From the NCBI GenBank assembly GCA_003455565.1, contig DMQW01000171.1:34120-39225 (forward strand): a stretch of DNA of 5,106 nt, in the 5' to 3' direction. Made by a program: the position numbers and the translations under genes. This document shows positions 1-5,106 of this stretch, piece by piece. The first letter of the stretch is position 1, and every line of letters begins with the position of its first letter. The stretch comes from Limisphaerales bacterium. GTDB taxonomy: Bacteria > Verrucomicrobiota > Verrucomicrobiia > Limisphaerales > UBA11358. The notes below the pieces were generated by a model, which had not been told where the DNA came from, searched no databases, and saw only the letters and a program-made list of their open reading frames with translations.

Positions 1-64
1 CCCCCCACCACGGCTTTTCAAACAAATCCCGGTCAATCTGCGCTGTGCTTGTCCGCCGTTTTTT

Positions 65-253
65 TCAAAGTGCCTTTTTGTTTGTGGATTTTGTCCTCAG
101 TCCGGAAACAATCCCTGCGACAAGACCGGCGAAAAATCCAGCGGCATGAGCAATTCGGCCGGCGTTTCCGAAGACCCCAACACTGCCCGCAAAGGCGCAC
201 AATATCGCCCATACCAAGACCAGCCGGTCGAGACGTCGCCGGTTCCGTTTTGC
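65..253 (-). pseudogene. rhomboid-family intramembrane protease, C-terminal remnant
   Basis: A 62-codon open stretch on the - strand, from after a TGA (254-256) to a TGA (65-67), reads as the last part of a rhomboid protease. It has a basic loop (AKRNRRRLDR), then a hydrophobic helix (LVLVWAILCAFAGSVGVFG), then the last helix GRIAHAAGFFAGLVAG, then a lysine-rich tail. The AHxxGxxxG pattern is the family's last-helix motif carrying the catalytic histidine of the Ser-His dyad. Order and spacing match the end of E. coli GlpG. The GxSG serine helix and the N-terminal half are absent. The same frame upstream has TGA at 254-256 and further stops by about 305, and the space beyond is occupied by uxaE on the other strand. 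I read it as a 5'-truncated, non-functional relic. The 16 codons at 257-304 (ending SLFDL before the stop) may be a degraded part of the preceding helix. An unrelated small membrane protein is the alternative. The call rests on motif recognition, not a search. Confidence 0.6.
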
Positions 254-308
254 TCACAAGTCGAACAAAGATACGATGGCGGTTATCGCCAGTTCTGGCG
301 ATTTTCAA

Positions 309-337
309 GTGCAATTTTATCAAATAAATTTGCAGAA
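309..337. promoter_or_regulatory. candidate operator, copy 1 of shared GCA-N17-TGC dyad element
   Basis: The core at 311-333 is a palindrome of 23 bases. Left arm GCAATTTTAT and right arm ATAAATTTGC pair at 9 of 10 positions around a CAA centre (321-323), the only mismatch being 315 against 329. It is flanked by GT on the left and AGAA on the right. The same element, with the same length and flanks, recurs at 3077 and 4446. It lies about 73 bases upstream of the uxaE ATG, where a repressor or activator site would sit. It is AT-rich and lacks a following T run, so it is not an intrinsic terminator. The binding protein is unknown; the sequence does not match the E. coli ExuR/UxuR or KdgR boxes as I know them. 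Confidence 0.6.
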
Positions 338-394
338 CTCGCATGTCGCTTTGCAGTAAAAAATTGCTAGATTGTGCGTGTTCAACCGACTGTT

Positions 395-1657
395 ATGAAT
401 AAATACTTACCGCTGGGAAAATTATCGTTTGGCATGGGCGACCGTTTTGGTCATCAGGGCAAGGCGCAGCTTCGCGCGTGCATGCTCGCCACCGAACTGG
501 GTGCACATTTTGTGCCCGTCTGGAACAAATCCAACCGCGAACATTCCTTTATCGGCACCGAGCCGTCCAGTTTGCGCGCCGAAGCCGATGCGGCGGTGAA
601 GGCGCTCGGCTGGAAAAATCCCTACCATGTGGACGCCGACCACATCCGGCTCGAAACGGTTGACCGCTTCATCGCGCCGTCGGATTTCTTCACGATTGAC
701 GTGGCCGACAGCATCGGCAAACCCGCCAGCGCGGCGGACGTGAAGGCGTTTGTGGACCGGCATCCCGAACTCGTCGGCACGGTTTCCATCCCGCGCATTG
801 ACCATCCGTTTGCCATCACACGCGCCGAAGTTGAACGCGTCGCCAACAAGTTTTTGCTCGCCACGCAGGACGCCGGGAAAATTTATCAGCACATCGTCAA
901 GGCCAAGGGCGCGGAGAATTTCATCACCGAAGTTTCGATGGACGAAACCGACAGTCCGCAGACGCCGCCGGAACTGCTCATCATTCTCGCCGCGATTGCC
1001 GACCGGCAGATTCCCATCCAGACCATCGCGCCCAAGTTCACCGGCCGTTTCAACAAGGGCGTGGATTACGTCGGCGATGTGAAACAGTTCGAGAAAGAAT
1101 TCAACGAGGACCTCGCCGTCATCGCGTTTGCGATCAAAAAATACGGCCTGCCGCCGTCGCTCAAGTTGAGCGTCCATTCCGGCAGCGACAAGTTTTCCAT
1201 CTACGAGCCGATGCGCCGCGCATTGAAGAAATTTGGCGCGGGCGTTCACATCAAAACCGCCGGCACGACCTGGCTCGAAGAACTCATCGGCCTCGCGGAA
1301 GCGGGCGGCGACGGTCTGGAAATCACGAAGGAAATTTACGCCTATGCGATTGAGCATGTGGATGAATTTTGCGCGCCTTACGCCAGCGTCATTGACATTG
1401 ATAAAGCGAAACTGCCGAGCGCGGCGACGGTGAACGGCTGGAGTTCGCAGCAATTTGTCTCGGCGCTGCGTCACGACCAGAAAAATCCGGCGTTCAATCC
1501 AAGTTTCCGCCAGTTGCTGCACGTCAGCTTCAAGGTCGCGGCCAAAAAAGGCGACCGTTACCTGAATGCGCTCAAGAAGCATGAAGCCGTCGTCGCCAAA
1601 AATGTCACGGAAAATCTTTTCGAGCGGCACATGAAACCGTTATTACTTGGCAAATAA
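395..1657 (+). CDS. uxaE: tagaturonate epimerase (UxaE family)
   Basis: A 420-residue cytoplasmic protein that I recognise as the UxaE family, first characterised in Thermotoga maritima. It interconverts D-tagaturonate and D-fructuronate, so galacturonate carbon can enter the fructuronate/mannonate route without altronate enzymes. Recognisable blocks are SFGMGDRFGHQGKAQ (11-25), WNKSNREH (43-50), VDADHI (79-84), SMDETDSPQTPPE (181-193), LSVHSGSDKFSIYEP (258-272) and HIKTAGTTWLEE (285-296). The His/Asp/Glu in these blocks are the likely metal and substrate ligands (inference). There is no signal peptide. The ATG at 395 is preferred because MNKYLPLGKLSFGMGDR is a family-like N terminus. A GTG at 374 in the same frame would add seven residues (MRVQPTV). 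Neither start has a Shine-Dalgarno sequence. The stop is two bases before the uxaC ATG, so the two genes are almost certainly co-transcribed and translationally coupled. Substrate assignment is strengthened by the uxaC and GH28 neighbours. No frameshift is seen and the length looks full. Confidence 0.9.
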   Translation: MNKYLPLGKLSFGMGDRFGHQGKAQLRACMLATELGAHFVPVWNKSNREHSFIGTEPSSLRAEADAAVKALGWKNPYHVDADHIRLETVDRFIAPSDFFTIDVADSIGKPASAADVKAFVDRHPELVGTVSIPRIDHPFAITRAEVERVANKFLLATQDAGKIYQHIVKAKGAENFITEVSMDETDSPQTPPELLIILAAIADRQIPIQTIAPKFTGRFNKGVDYVGDVKQFEKEFNEDLAVIAFAIKKYGLPPSLKLSVHSGSDKFSIYEPMRRALKKFGAGVHIKTAGTTWLEELIGLAEAGGDGLEITKEIYAYAIEHVDEFCAPYASVIDIDKAKLPSAATVNGWSSQQFVSALRHDQKNPAFNPSFRQLLHVSFKVAAKKGDRYLNALKKHEAVVAKNVTENLFERHMKPLLLGK

Positions 1658-1659
1658 TT

Positions 1660-3069
1660 ATGCCCTTCATCCACGAGGATTTTTTGCTGGGGTCAAAAGC
1701 CGCGCGACGGCTTTACCATAAATACGCCGAAGCCGAACCGATTTTCGATTATCACTGCCACATTCCACCGTCGGACATCGCGACCAACCGCCAGTTCAAA
1801 AACCTTTTTGAAATCTGGCTGGAAGGCGATCATTACAAATGGCGTGCGATGCGCTCCAATGGTGTCGCGGAAAAATTCTGCACGGGTGACGCTTCGCCGC
1901 ATGACAAGTTTCTCGCCTGGGCAAAAACCGTTCCGCACACGCTGCGCAATCCGCTGTATCATTGGACGCACCTTGAACTGAAGCGCTATTTCGGCATCAC
2001 GGATTTGCTCAACGAAACGACGGCGGAAAAAATCTGGAAAAAAGCGAATGAAAAACTCGCCACGCCTGCGCTCACGACCCAGGGCATCCTGAAAAAATTC
2101 AAAGTCAAAGTCGTCTGCACGACGGACGATCCGGTGGATAATCTTGAACATCACCGTGCGTTCGCGTCACAAGGTCATCCGACGAAAATGCTGCCCGCGT
2201 TTCGTCCCGACAAGGCGTTGACGGTAAATTCGCCGGCCGGTTTTAATAAATGGGTCGAGCAACTTGCCGCCGCTGCGAACGTGGACATCAACAGCTTTGG
2301 CGTGTTCCAAAGCGCGTTGCAAAAGCGCCATGATTTTTTCCATTCGCAAGGCTGCCGTTTGTCCGACCACGGCATGAATCATTGTTTCGCGGATTTTTGT
2401 TCCGAGAAAACGGCCGCCGGAATTTTCGCCAAGGCGCGCAAAGGCGAACAAGTCACGCCGCAGGAATATGGACAGTTCGCTTCGTTCATGATGCTGTTTT
2501 TTGGTCAGCTCGATGCGAAACGCGGCTGGACGAAACAGCTTCACCTCGGCGCGTTGCGCAGCAATAATACGCGGCTGCTCAAACAGCTCGGACCGGACAC
2601 CGGCTTTGATTCCATTGGTGATTTTCCGCAGACGCAGACGCTCGCGGCGTATCTCGACAAGCTGGATTCGGAAAATTCTTTGCCGAAGACGATCATTTAC
2701 AATGTGAATCCGACGGACAATTACGCCTTTGCCACGATGATTGGCAATTTTCAGGACGGCACCATTCCCGGCAAAATCCAATACGGCTCCGGTTGGTGGT
2801 TTCTCGACCAGAAGGAAGGCATTGAAATGCAGATGAACGCACTCTCGAACCTCGGTTTGCTCTCGCGTTTTATCGGCATGATCACCGATTCGCGTTCGTT
2901 CATGAGCTATCCGCGCCACGAATATTTCCGCCGCACACTCTGCAATCTTATCGGCCGCGACGTGAAAAATGGTTTGCTGCCGGACGACGAAAAACTGCTC
3001 GGCGCGATGGTGAAAAACATTTGCTACACGAACGCAAAAAATTATCTGGCTTTTCCGGGCGTGAAGTGA
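1660..3069 (+). CDS. uxaC: glucuronate / galacturonate isomerase (uronate isomerase)
   Basis: A 469-residue protein, essentially the same length as E. coli UxaC (about 470), of the amidohydrolase-superfamily uronate isomerases. It converts D-galacturonate to D-tagaturonate and D-glucuronate to D-fructuronate in the cytoplasm. Family blocks seen: FDYHCHIPP (29-37), whose HxH (His32, His34) is the metal-site motif; FEIWLEGDHYKWRAMRSNG (50-68); VVCTTDDPVDNLEHH (151-165); GCRLSDHGMN (231-240); QLHLGALRSNN (293-303); GSGWWFLDQK (376-385); IGMITDSRSFMSYPRHEYFRR (405-425, second half rich in catalytic-pocket Asp/Arg/His). The ATG follows the uxaE TAA after two bases (TT) with no Shine-Dalgarno, which favours re-initiation by ribosomes finishing uxaE. 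Its product is the direct substrate of UxaE. The frame is intact with all conserved blocks present, so it should be functional. The stop is followed nine bases later by copy 2 of the dyad element. Confidence 0.97.
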   Translation: MPFIHEDFLLGSKAARRLYHKYAEAEPIFDYHCHIPPSDIATNRQFKNLFEIWLEGDHYKWRAMRSNGVAEKFCTGDASPHDKFLAWAKTVPHTLRNPLYHWTHLELKRYFGITDLLNETTAEKIWKKANEKLATPALTTQGILKKFKVKVVCTTDDPVDNLEHHRAFASQGHPTKMLPAFRPDKALTVNSPAGFNKWVEQLAAAANVDINSFGVFQSALQKRHDFFHSQGCRLSDHGMNHCFADFCSEKTAAGIFAKARKGEQVTPQEYGQFASFMMLFFGQLDAKRGWTKQLHLGALRSNNTRLLKQLGPDTGFDSIGDFPQTQTLAAYLDKLDSENSLPKTIIYNVNPTDNYAFATMIGNFQDGTIPGKIQYGSGWWFLDQKEGIEMQMNALSNLGLLSRFIGMITDSRSFMSYPRHEYFRRTLCNLIGRDVKNGLLPDDEKLLGAMVKNICYTNAKNYLAFPGVK

Positions 3070-3076
3070 ATTCTTC

Positions 3077-3105
3077 GTGCAATTTTTTCAAAGCGATTTG
3101 CTGAA
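3077..3105. promoter_or_regulatory. candidate operator, copy 2 of shared GCA-N17-TGC dyad element
   Basis: The core at 3079-3101 starts GCAATTTTTTCAAA and ends GATTTGC. With the GT and TGAA flanks it agrees with copy 1 at 24 of 29 aligned positions, without gaps. The outer half-sites (GCAA / TTGC) are symmetric; the inner part is less palindromic than in copy 1. The centre is 66 bases upstream of the GH28 ATG at 3156, nearly the same offset as copy 1 to uxaE (73). This suggests that the first GH28 gene has its own regulated promoter in the 86-base gap rather than relying only on read-through from uxaC. No hairpin plus T-run terminator is visible in the gap. Confidence 0.55.
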
Positions 3106-3155
3106 AAACTCTGTTTCGCCAAGTTGCGTTTTGCCGCATCTTCATCGCACACCAA

Positions 3156-4433
3156 ATGAAAACTGCTGCCGCAATCTTTTTGTCACTCGCTCTGCCGCTG
3201 TGCGCGGCAACTTTCAACGTCCGCGACTTCGGCGCGGCCGGCGACGGCAAAACTTTTGACACGGCGGCAATCCAAAAGGCGCTCGACGCCTGCAAAAATT
3301 CCGGCGGCACGGTTCAGTTTCCGCCGGGAAATTATTTAAGCCAGCCGTTGGTCATCCGCGCGAAAACAATTTTTCAACTCAATGCCGGCGCGATTTTGCA
3401 GGCCAGCACGAACCAAAGTGATTTCATGAAAATGCCGGGCGACTGGCTGAAGGCCAAGAGCGGCAGCGATTTTATTCCGTTCATCGGCGGCAAGGATTTG
3501 GCGGACGTGACGTTCACCGGCGGCGGCGTGATTGATGGTGGCGGCGCGGTCTGGTGGGGCGAAGCCGAGAAAGCGCGCCAGATAAAATCGGGCTTCACTT
3601 TGCCGCGACCAAATTTGATTGTCATTGAGCGTTGCAAAAATTTGCGGATGGAAAATATCACGCTGCAAAACTCGCCGAAGTTTCATTTCGTGCCGACGGA
3701 ATGCGAGGGCGTGGTCATTTCCAACGTGACCGTGCTGGCGCCGGAACGGGCGGCGAATACGGACGCGATTGATCCAAGCAATTGCAAAAATGTTCTCATC
3801 ACCAAATGCAAGATTGACGTGGGCGATGACAACGTGGCGATCAAGGCGGGCAAAAAAGTCGCGGGGCGCGAGTTCGCCTGCGAGGACATCACAGTGACGG
3901 ACTGCACGTTTCTGCACGGTCACGGCCTGAGTATTGGCAGCGAGACGGCGGGCGGTGTGCGCAACGTGACGGTAAAGAATTGCACGTTTGAAAATACGGA
4001 GAACGGCATTCGCATCAAGTCGCAGCGTGGCAAAGGCGGCATTGTGGAGAATCTAGTCTGCGACGGCATCACGATGAAGAACGTGAACCCGGCCATCACG
4101 CTGACGTGTTATTACGCGAATAATTCCGCAGGCGACACTGCGCCACCAGCGGCGGCCAACGAGGCCACGAAAGTTTCCGAAAAAATTCCGACCTACCGCA
4201 ACATCCGCATCAGCAACCTGACGGCGACGTGTCCCAAAGGTGCGGGCGTCATCGCCGGACTGCCGGAGAGCTGCATCACGAATGTGATTTTTGAGAACGT
4301 AAACATTTCCGCCGCGAAAAGTTTTGAGATCCGCAATGCGAAAGGCATTCAATTCAAAAATTCTTCGGTTACGGTGGCCACAGGCGAACCTTTCAAATTG
4401 GAAAACGCAGAGGTTGTGGGCCTGGAAAAATAA
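3156..4433 (+). CDS. secreted glycoside hydrolase family 28 (polygalacturonase family)
   Basis: A 425-residue exported GH28 enzyme, expected to hydrolyse alpha-1,4 galacturonosyl bonds in pectin by the inverting mechanism. Residues 1-18 form a signal peptide (MKTAAAIFLSLALPLCAA); the residue before Cys16 is Leu, so a lipobox is unlikely. The mature N terminus FNVRDFGAAGDGKTFDT (20-36) is the usual entry to the right-handed beta-helix. All four GH28 signatures are present: NTD (201-203), GDD (223-225), GHG (255-257) and RIK (286-288). By comparison with Aspergillus endopolygalacturonase II, Asp203, Asp224 and Asp225 are the catalytic acids, and Arg286/Lys288 bind the uronate. The 21-residue spacing from NTD Asp to the first GDD Asp equals that enzyme's. 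Repeated N-V/I-T turns mark the helix coils. A Pro/Ala-rich loop (327-336) precedes the last coils. Exo or endo action, or action on rhamnogalacturonan or xylogalacturonan, cannot be decided from sequence alone. It follows uxaC by 86 bases with copy 2 of the dyad element between; no Shine-Dalgarno precedes the ATG. Confidence 0.93.
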   Translation: MKTAAAIFLSLALPLCAATFNVRDFGAAGDGKTFDTAAIQKALDACKNSGGTVQFPPGNYLSQPLVIRAKTIFQLNAGAILQASTNQSDFMKMPGDWLKAKSGSDFIPFIGGKDLADVTFTGGGVIDGGGAVWWGEAEKARQIKSGFTLPRPNLIVIERCKNLRMENITLQNSPKFHFVPTECEGVVISNVTVLAPERAANTDAIDPSNCKNVLITKCKIDVGDDNVAIKAGKKVAGREFACEDITVTDCTFLHGHGLSIGSETAGGVRNVTVKNCTFENTENGIRIKSQRGKGGIVENLVCDGITMKNVNPAITLTCYYANNSAGDTAPPAAANEATKVSEKIPTYRNIRISNLTATCPKGAGVIAGLPESCITNVIFENVNISAAKSFEIRNAKGIQFKNSSVTVATGEPFKLENAEVVGLEK

Positions 4434-4445
4434 GGTCATTGGCGT

Positions 4446-4472
4446 GTGCATAATTTTCAAATGAAAATGCAG
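4446..4472. promoter_or_regulatory. candidate operator, copy 3 of shared GCA-N17-TGC dyad element
   Basis: The core at 4448-4470 has the same 23-base length and the same GCA...TGC ends as copies 1 and 2, with GT before and AG after. Aligned to copy 1 without gaps it matches at 20 of 27 bases, including the central TCAAAT. It also contains a tight inverted repeat, ATTTTCA (4453-4459) and TGAAAAT (4462-4468), separated by two bases. It starts 14 bases after the GH28 stop and its centre is 220 bases before the next GH28 start, farther than for the other two copies. It is the most divergent copy, so confidence is lower. A weak stem-loop at the end of the GH28 message is an alternative role, but no T run follows. 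Confidence 0.42.
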
Positions 4473-4547
4473 GCGGCAGGGATGACAGCCGAACAGTTTG
4501 AAAGTAAGCTGGCGTTGATCCAACCCCGACTTTTTTCAAATGCATGA
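4461..4547 (+). CDS. possible 28-residue small ORF in the GH28 spacer (doubtful)
   Basis: ATG at 4461 reads MKMQAAGMTAEQFESKLALI and eight more residues (QPRLFSNA) to TGA at 4545-4547. An internal ATG at 4482 has AGGG directly in front. The peptide is hydrophilic and resembles no family I can name. Its stop overlaps the ATG of the next small ORF as ATGA (4544-4547), the arrangement seen in coupled genes. Its first codons lie inside dyad element copy 3, which argues against real translation from 4461. It may be a chance frame or a relic of a lost gene. Confidence 0.15.
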   Translation: MKMQAAGMTAEQFESKLALIQPRLFSNA

Positions 4548-4654
4548 CATCCTTTTTTCCATTAATGGGGATTATGCTTCGTCGCCGCGCCGTTGCCATT
4601 GCGCTGGGTGTTTTGGCGCCGGCCTTCTCCAGCAGCGCCGTGACCACTGGCTGA
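4544..4654 (+). CDS. possible 36-residue signal-peptide-like small ORF (doubtful)
   Basis: ATG at 4544 opens a 36-codon frame ending at TGA 4652-4654. The peptide runs MTSFFPLMGI, then MLRRRAVAIALGVLAPAF, then SSSAVTTG. From the internal ATG at 4574, which has GGGG three bases before it, the remaining 26 residues look like a signal peptide: an RRR n-region, a hydrophobic stretch, and SSSA as a cleavage-like end. Nothing follows the would-be cleavage site, so it is either a leader-type peptide, the stump of a deleted exported protein, or chance. It ends 24 bases before the second GH28 gene. Confidence 0.2.
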   Translation: MTSFFPLMGIMLRRRAVAIALGVLAPAFSSSAVTTG

Positions 4655-4678
4655 AATCATTCCTCAAAAAAAACCAAC

Positions 4679-5106
4679 ATGAAAATTATTTTCCTTTCAC
4701 TGGCTTCATTGCTTTTAATTTCCAGCACCGGCGCGGCGCAGCCCGAATGGTCGCAAGTGCCAAAGATTTTGAAACGGATCGTCGCGCCGAAATTTCCGAA
4801 GCGCGATTTTGTCATCACCAATTTTGGCGCGGTGGCGGACGGCAAAACGGATTGCACGGCGGCGATTGCCAAAGCCATTGACGCCTGTGTTAAAAAAGGC
4901 GGCGGACGCGTGGTGGTTCCCTCCGGTGAATTTTTGACCGGCGCGATCCATTTGAAAAGCGAGGTCAACCTGCATTTGGAAACGAACGCGGTTTTGAAAT
5001 TCAGCACCGATCCAAAAGCATATCTGCCCGTCGTGTTCACACGGTTTGAAGGCACGGAACTTTACAATTTTTCGCCGCTGATTTACGCGCTCGGCCAGAA
5101 AAACGT
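4679..5106 (+). CDS. secreted GH28 family enzyme, partial (3' end beyond window)
   Basis: The first 142 codons of a second GH28 protein; the frame is still open at the window end. Residues 1-20 are a signal peptide (MKIIFLSLASLLLISSTGAA). A short linker (21-42, with a PEWSQVPKI stretch) precedes the beta-helix entry FVITNFGAVADGKTDCTAAI (44-63). Then come GGGRVVVPSGEFLTG (74-88), HLKSEVNLHLE (91-101) and VVFTRFEGTELYNFSPLIYA (118-137). The last block, F/W-EG-x-E-x-YN-x-SPLIYA, is typical of the bacterial exo-polygalacturonase-like GH28 subgroup, which the upstream GH28 gene lacks, so the two probably differ in specificity (inference). The catalytic NTD/GDD/GHG/RIK region lies beyond the window and could not be checked. 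ATG 4679 is chosen because the signal peptide starts exactly there; the preceding run of eight A's is not a Shine-Dalgarno. The gene is 245 bases downstream of the first GH28 gene. Confidence 0.9.
   Translation, partial: MKIIFLSLASLLLISSTGAAQPEWSQVPKILKRIVAPKFPKRDFVITNFGAVADGKTDCTAAIAKAIDACVKKGGGRVVVPSGEFLTGAIHLKSEVNLHLETNAVLKFSTDPKAYLPVVFTRFEGTELYNFSPLIYALGQKN

Larger units (their letters stand above)
1..394. other. upstream non-coding region with decayed gene and control element
   Basis: No intact gene is visible in this stretch. Bases 65-253 on the - strand hold the rhomboid remnant. Bases 309-337 hold the first copy of the shared dyad element, and 338-394 is the likely uxaE leader. Bases 1-64 contain only T-rich runs, including TTTTCAAA at 15-22 and 62-69, with no stem next to the T tract that would make a terminator. 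Open frames of 70-100 codons across this region on both strands encode Arg/Cys-rich, low-complexity peptides and look like chance. I found no convincing -35/-10 pair at standard spacing, so the uxaE promoter is inferred from position only. Confidence 0.6.
4434..4678. other. spacer between the two GH28 genes
   Basis: This 245-base spacer is much longer than the other + strand gaps here (2 and 86 bases). It holds copy 3 of the dyad element at its left end, a TTTTTTCAAA match at 4531-4540, and two overlapping small frames of doubtful reality (4461-4547 and 4544-4654). The right half (about 4575-4655) is GC-rich while the left half is AT-rich, which would fit a remnant of a lost coding segment followed by the leader of the second GH28 gene. 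I see no intrinsic terminator, no riboswitch-like fold and no RNA gene. Confidence 0.5.

Noticed and set aside
51..65. GCCG followed by seven T's as a terminator
   Set aside because: No complementary arm lies close enough upstream to form a GC-rich hairpin before the T run.
325..332. TAAATTTG as a Bacteroidota-type TAnnTTTG -7 promoter element
   Set aside because: It lies inside dyad copy 1 and is not kept in copies 2 or 3. Base composition and codon style do not suggest Bacteroidota, so it is probably coincidence.
49..370. Open frames of 70-103 codons in the upstream region on both strands
   Set aside because: Their peptides are Arg/Cys/Ser-rich without motifs. The frame that does look like protein here is the different - strand frame with the rhomboid helices.
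374..394. GTG at 374 as the uxaE start
   Set aside because: It adds MRVQPTV with no family resemblance and no ribosome binding site; the ATG at 395 gives a family-like N terminus. It is not formally excluded.
422..1630. Long open frame of about 400 codons on the - strand opposite uxaE
   Set aside because: It is the antisense shadow of a GC-rich coding gene: Arg/Val/Phe-rich composition with no recognisable motif, while the + strand frame is an unmistakable full-length enzyme.
2167..2919. A 250-codon - strand open frame opposite uxaC, and another opposite the first GH28 gene (3336-3923)
   Set aside because: Both lie wholly inside well-supported + strand genes, have no protein-like features, and are explained by codon bias of the sense strand.
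4448..4470. Stem-loop after the first GH28 stop as an intrinsic terminator
   Set aside because: The stem is A/T-rich with a two-base loop and no T run follows. The similarity to the other two upstream elements is a better explanation.

Overview
This is a compact pectin / galacturonate utilisation locus, with all four protein genes on the + strand. From left to right it holds a decayed rhomboid-protease remnant on the - strand (65-253), an AT-rich control region, a tightly coupled uxaE-uxaC pair (395-1657 and 1660-3069), a secreted GH28 polygalacturonase-family enzyme (3156-4433), a 245-base spacer, and the first 142 codons of a second secreted GH28 enzyme (4679 to the window end).

The genes form one logical chain. 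The GH28 enzymes would cut polygalacturonate outside the cytoplasm. UxaC isomerises D-galacturonate to D-tagaturonate (and D-glucuronate to D-fructuronate). UxaE then epimerises tagaturonate to fructuronate, which joins the two hexuronate branches without the altronate enzymes UxaB/UxaA. The next steps (UxuB, UxuA, KDG kinase/aldolase) and the uronate transporter are not in this window.

The most unusual signal is non-coding. A 23-bp element of the form GCA-N17-TGC, with a TCAAA core and constant flanks, occurs once in each of the three intergenic regions on the upstream side of the pectin genes (311-333, 3079-3101, 4448-4470). Copies 1 and 2 agree at 24 of 29 bases. Copy 1 is a near-perfect palindrome. 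This is best read as the operator of an unidentified local regulator, making the locus a small regulon. Shorter TTTTCAAA matches lie in the same spacers.

Organism: moderately GC-rich, Gram-negative-type signal peptides, no Shine-Dalgarno sequence at any of the four starts, and the UxaE/UxaC/multiple-GH28 combination. I would guess Verrucomicrobiota or a related environmental lineage, but this is inference from style, not from a marker gene. No tRNA, rRNA, CRISPR array, insertion sequence or convincing intrinsic terminator was seen.
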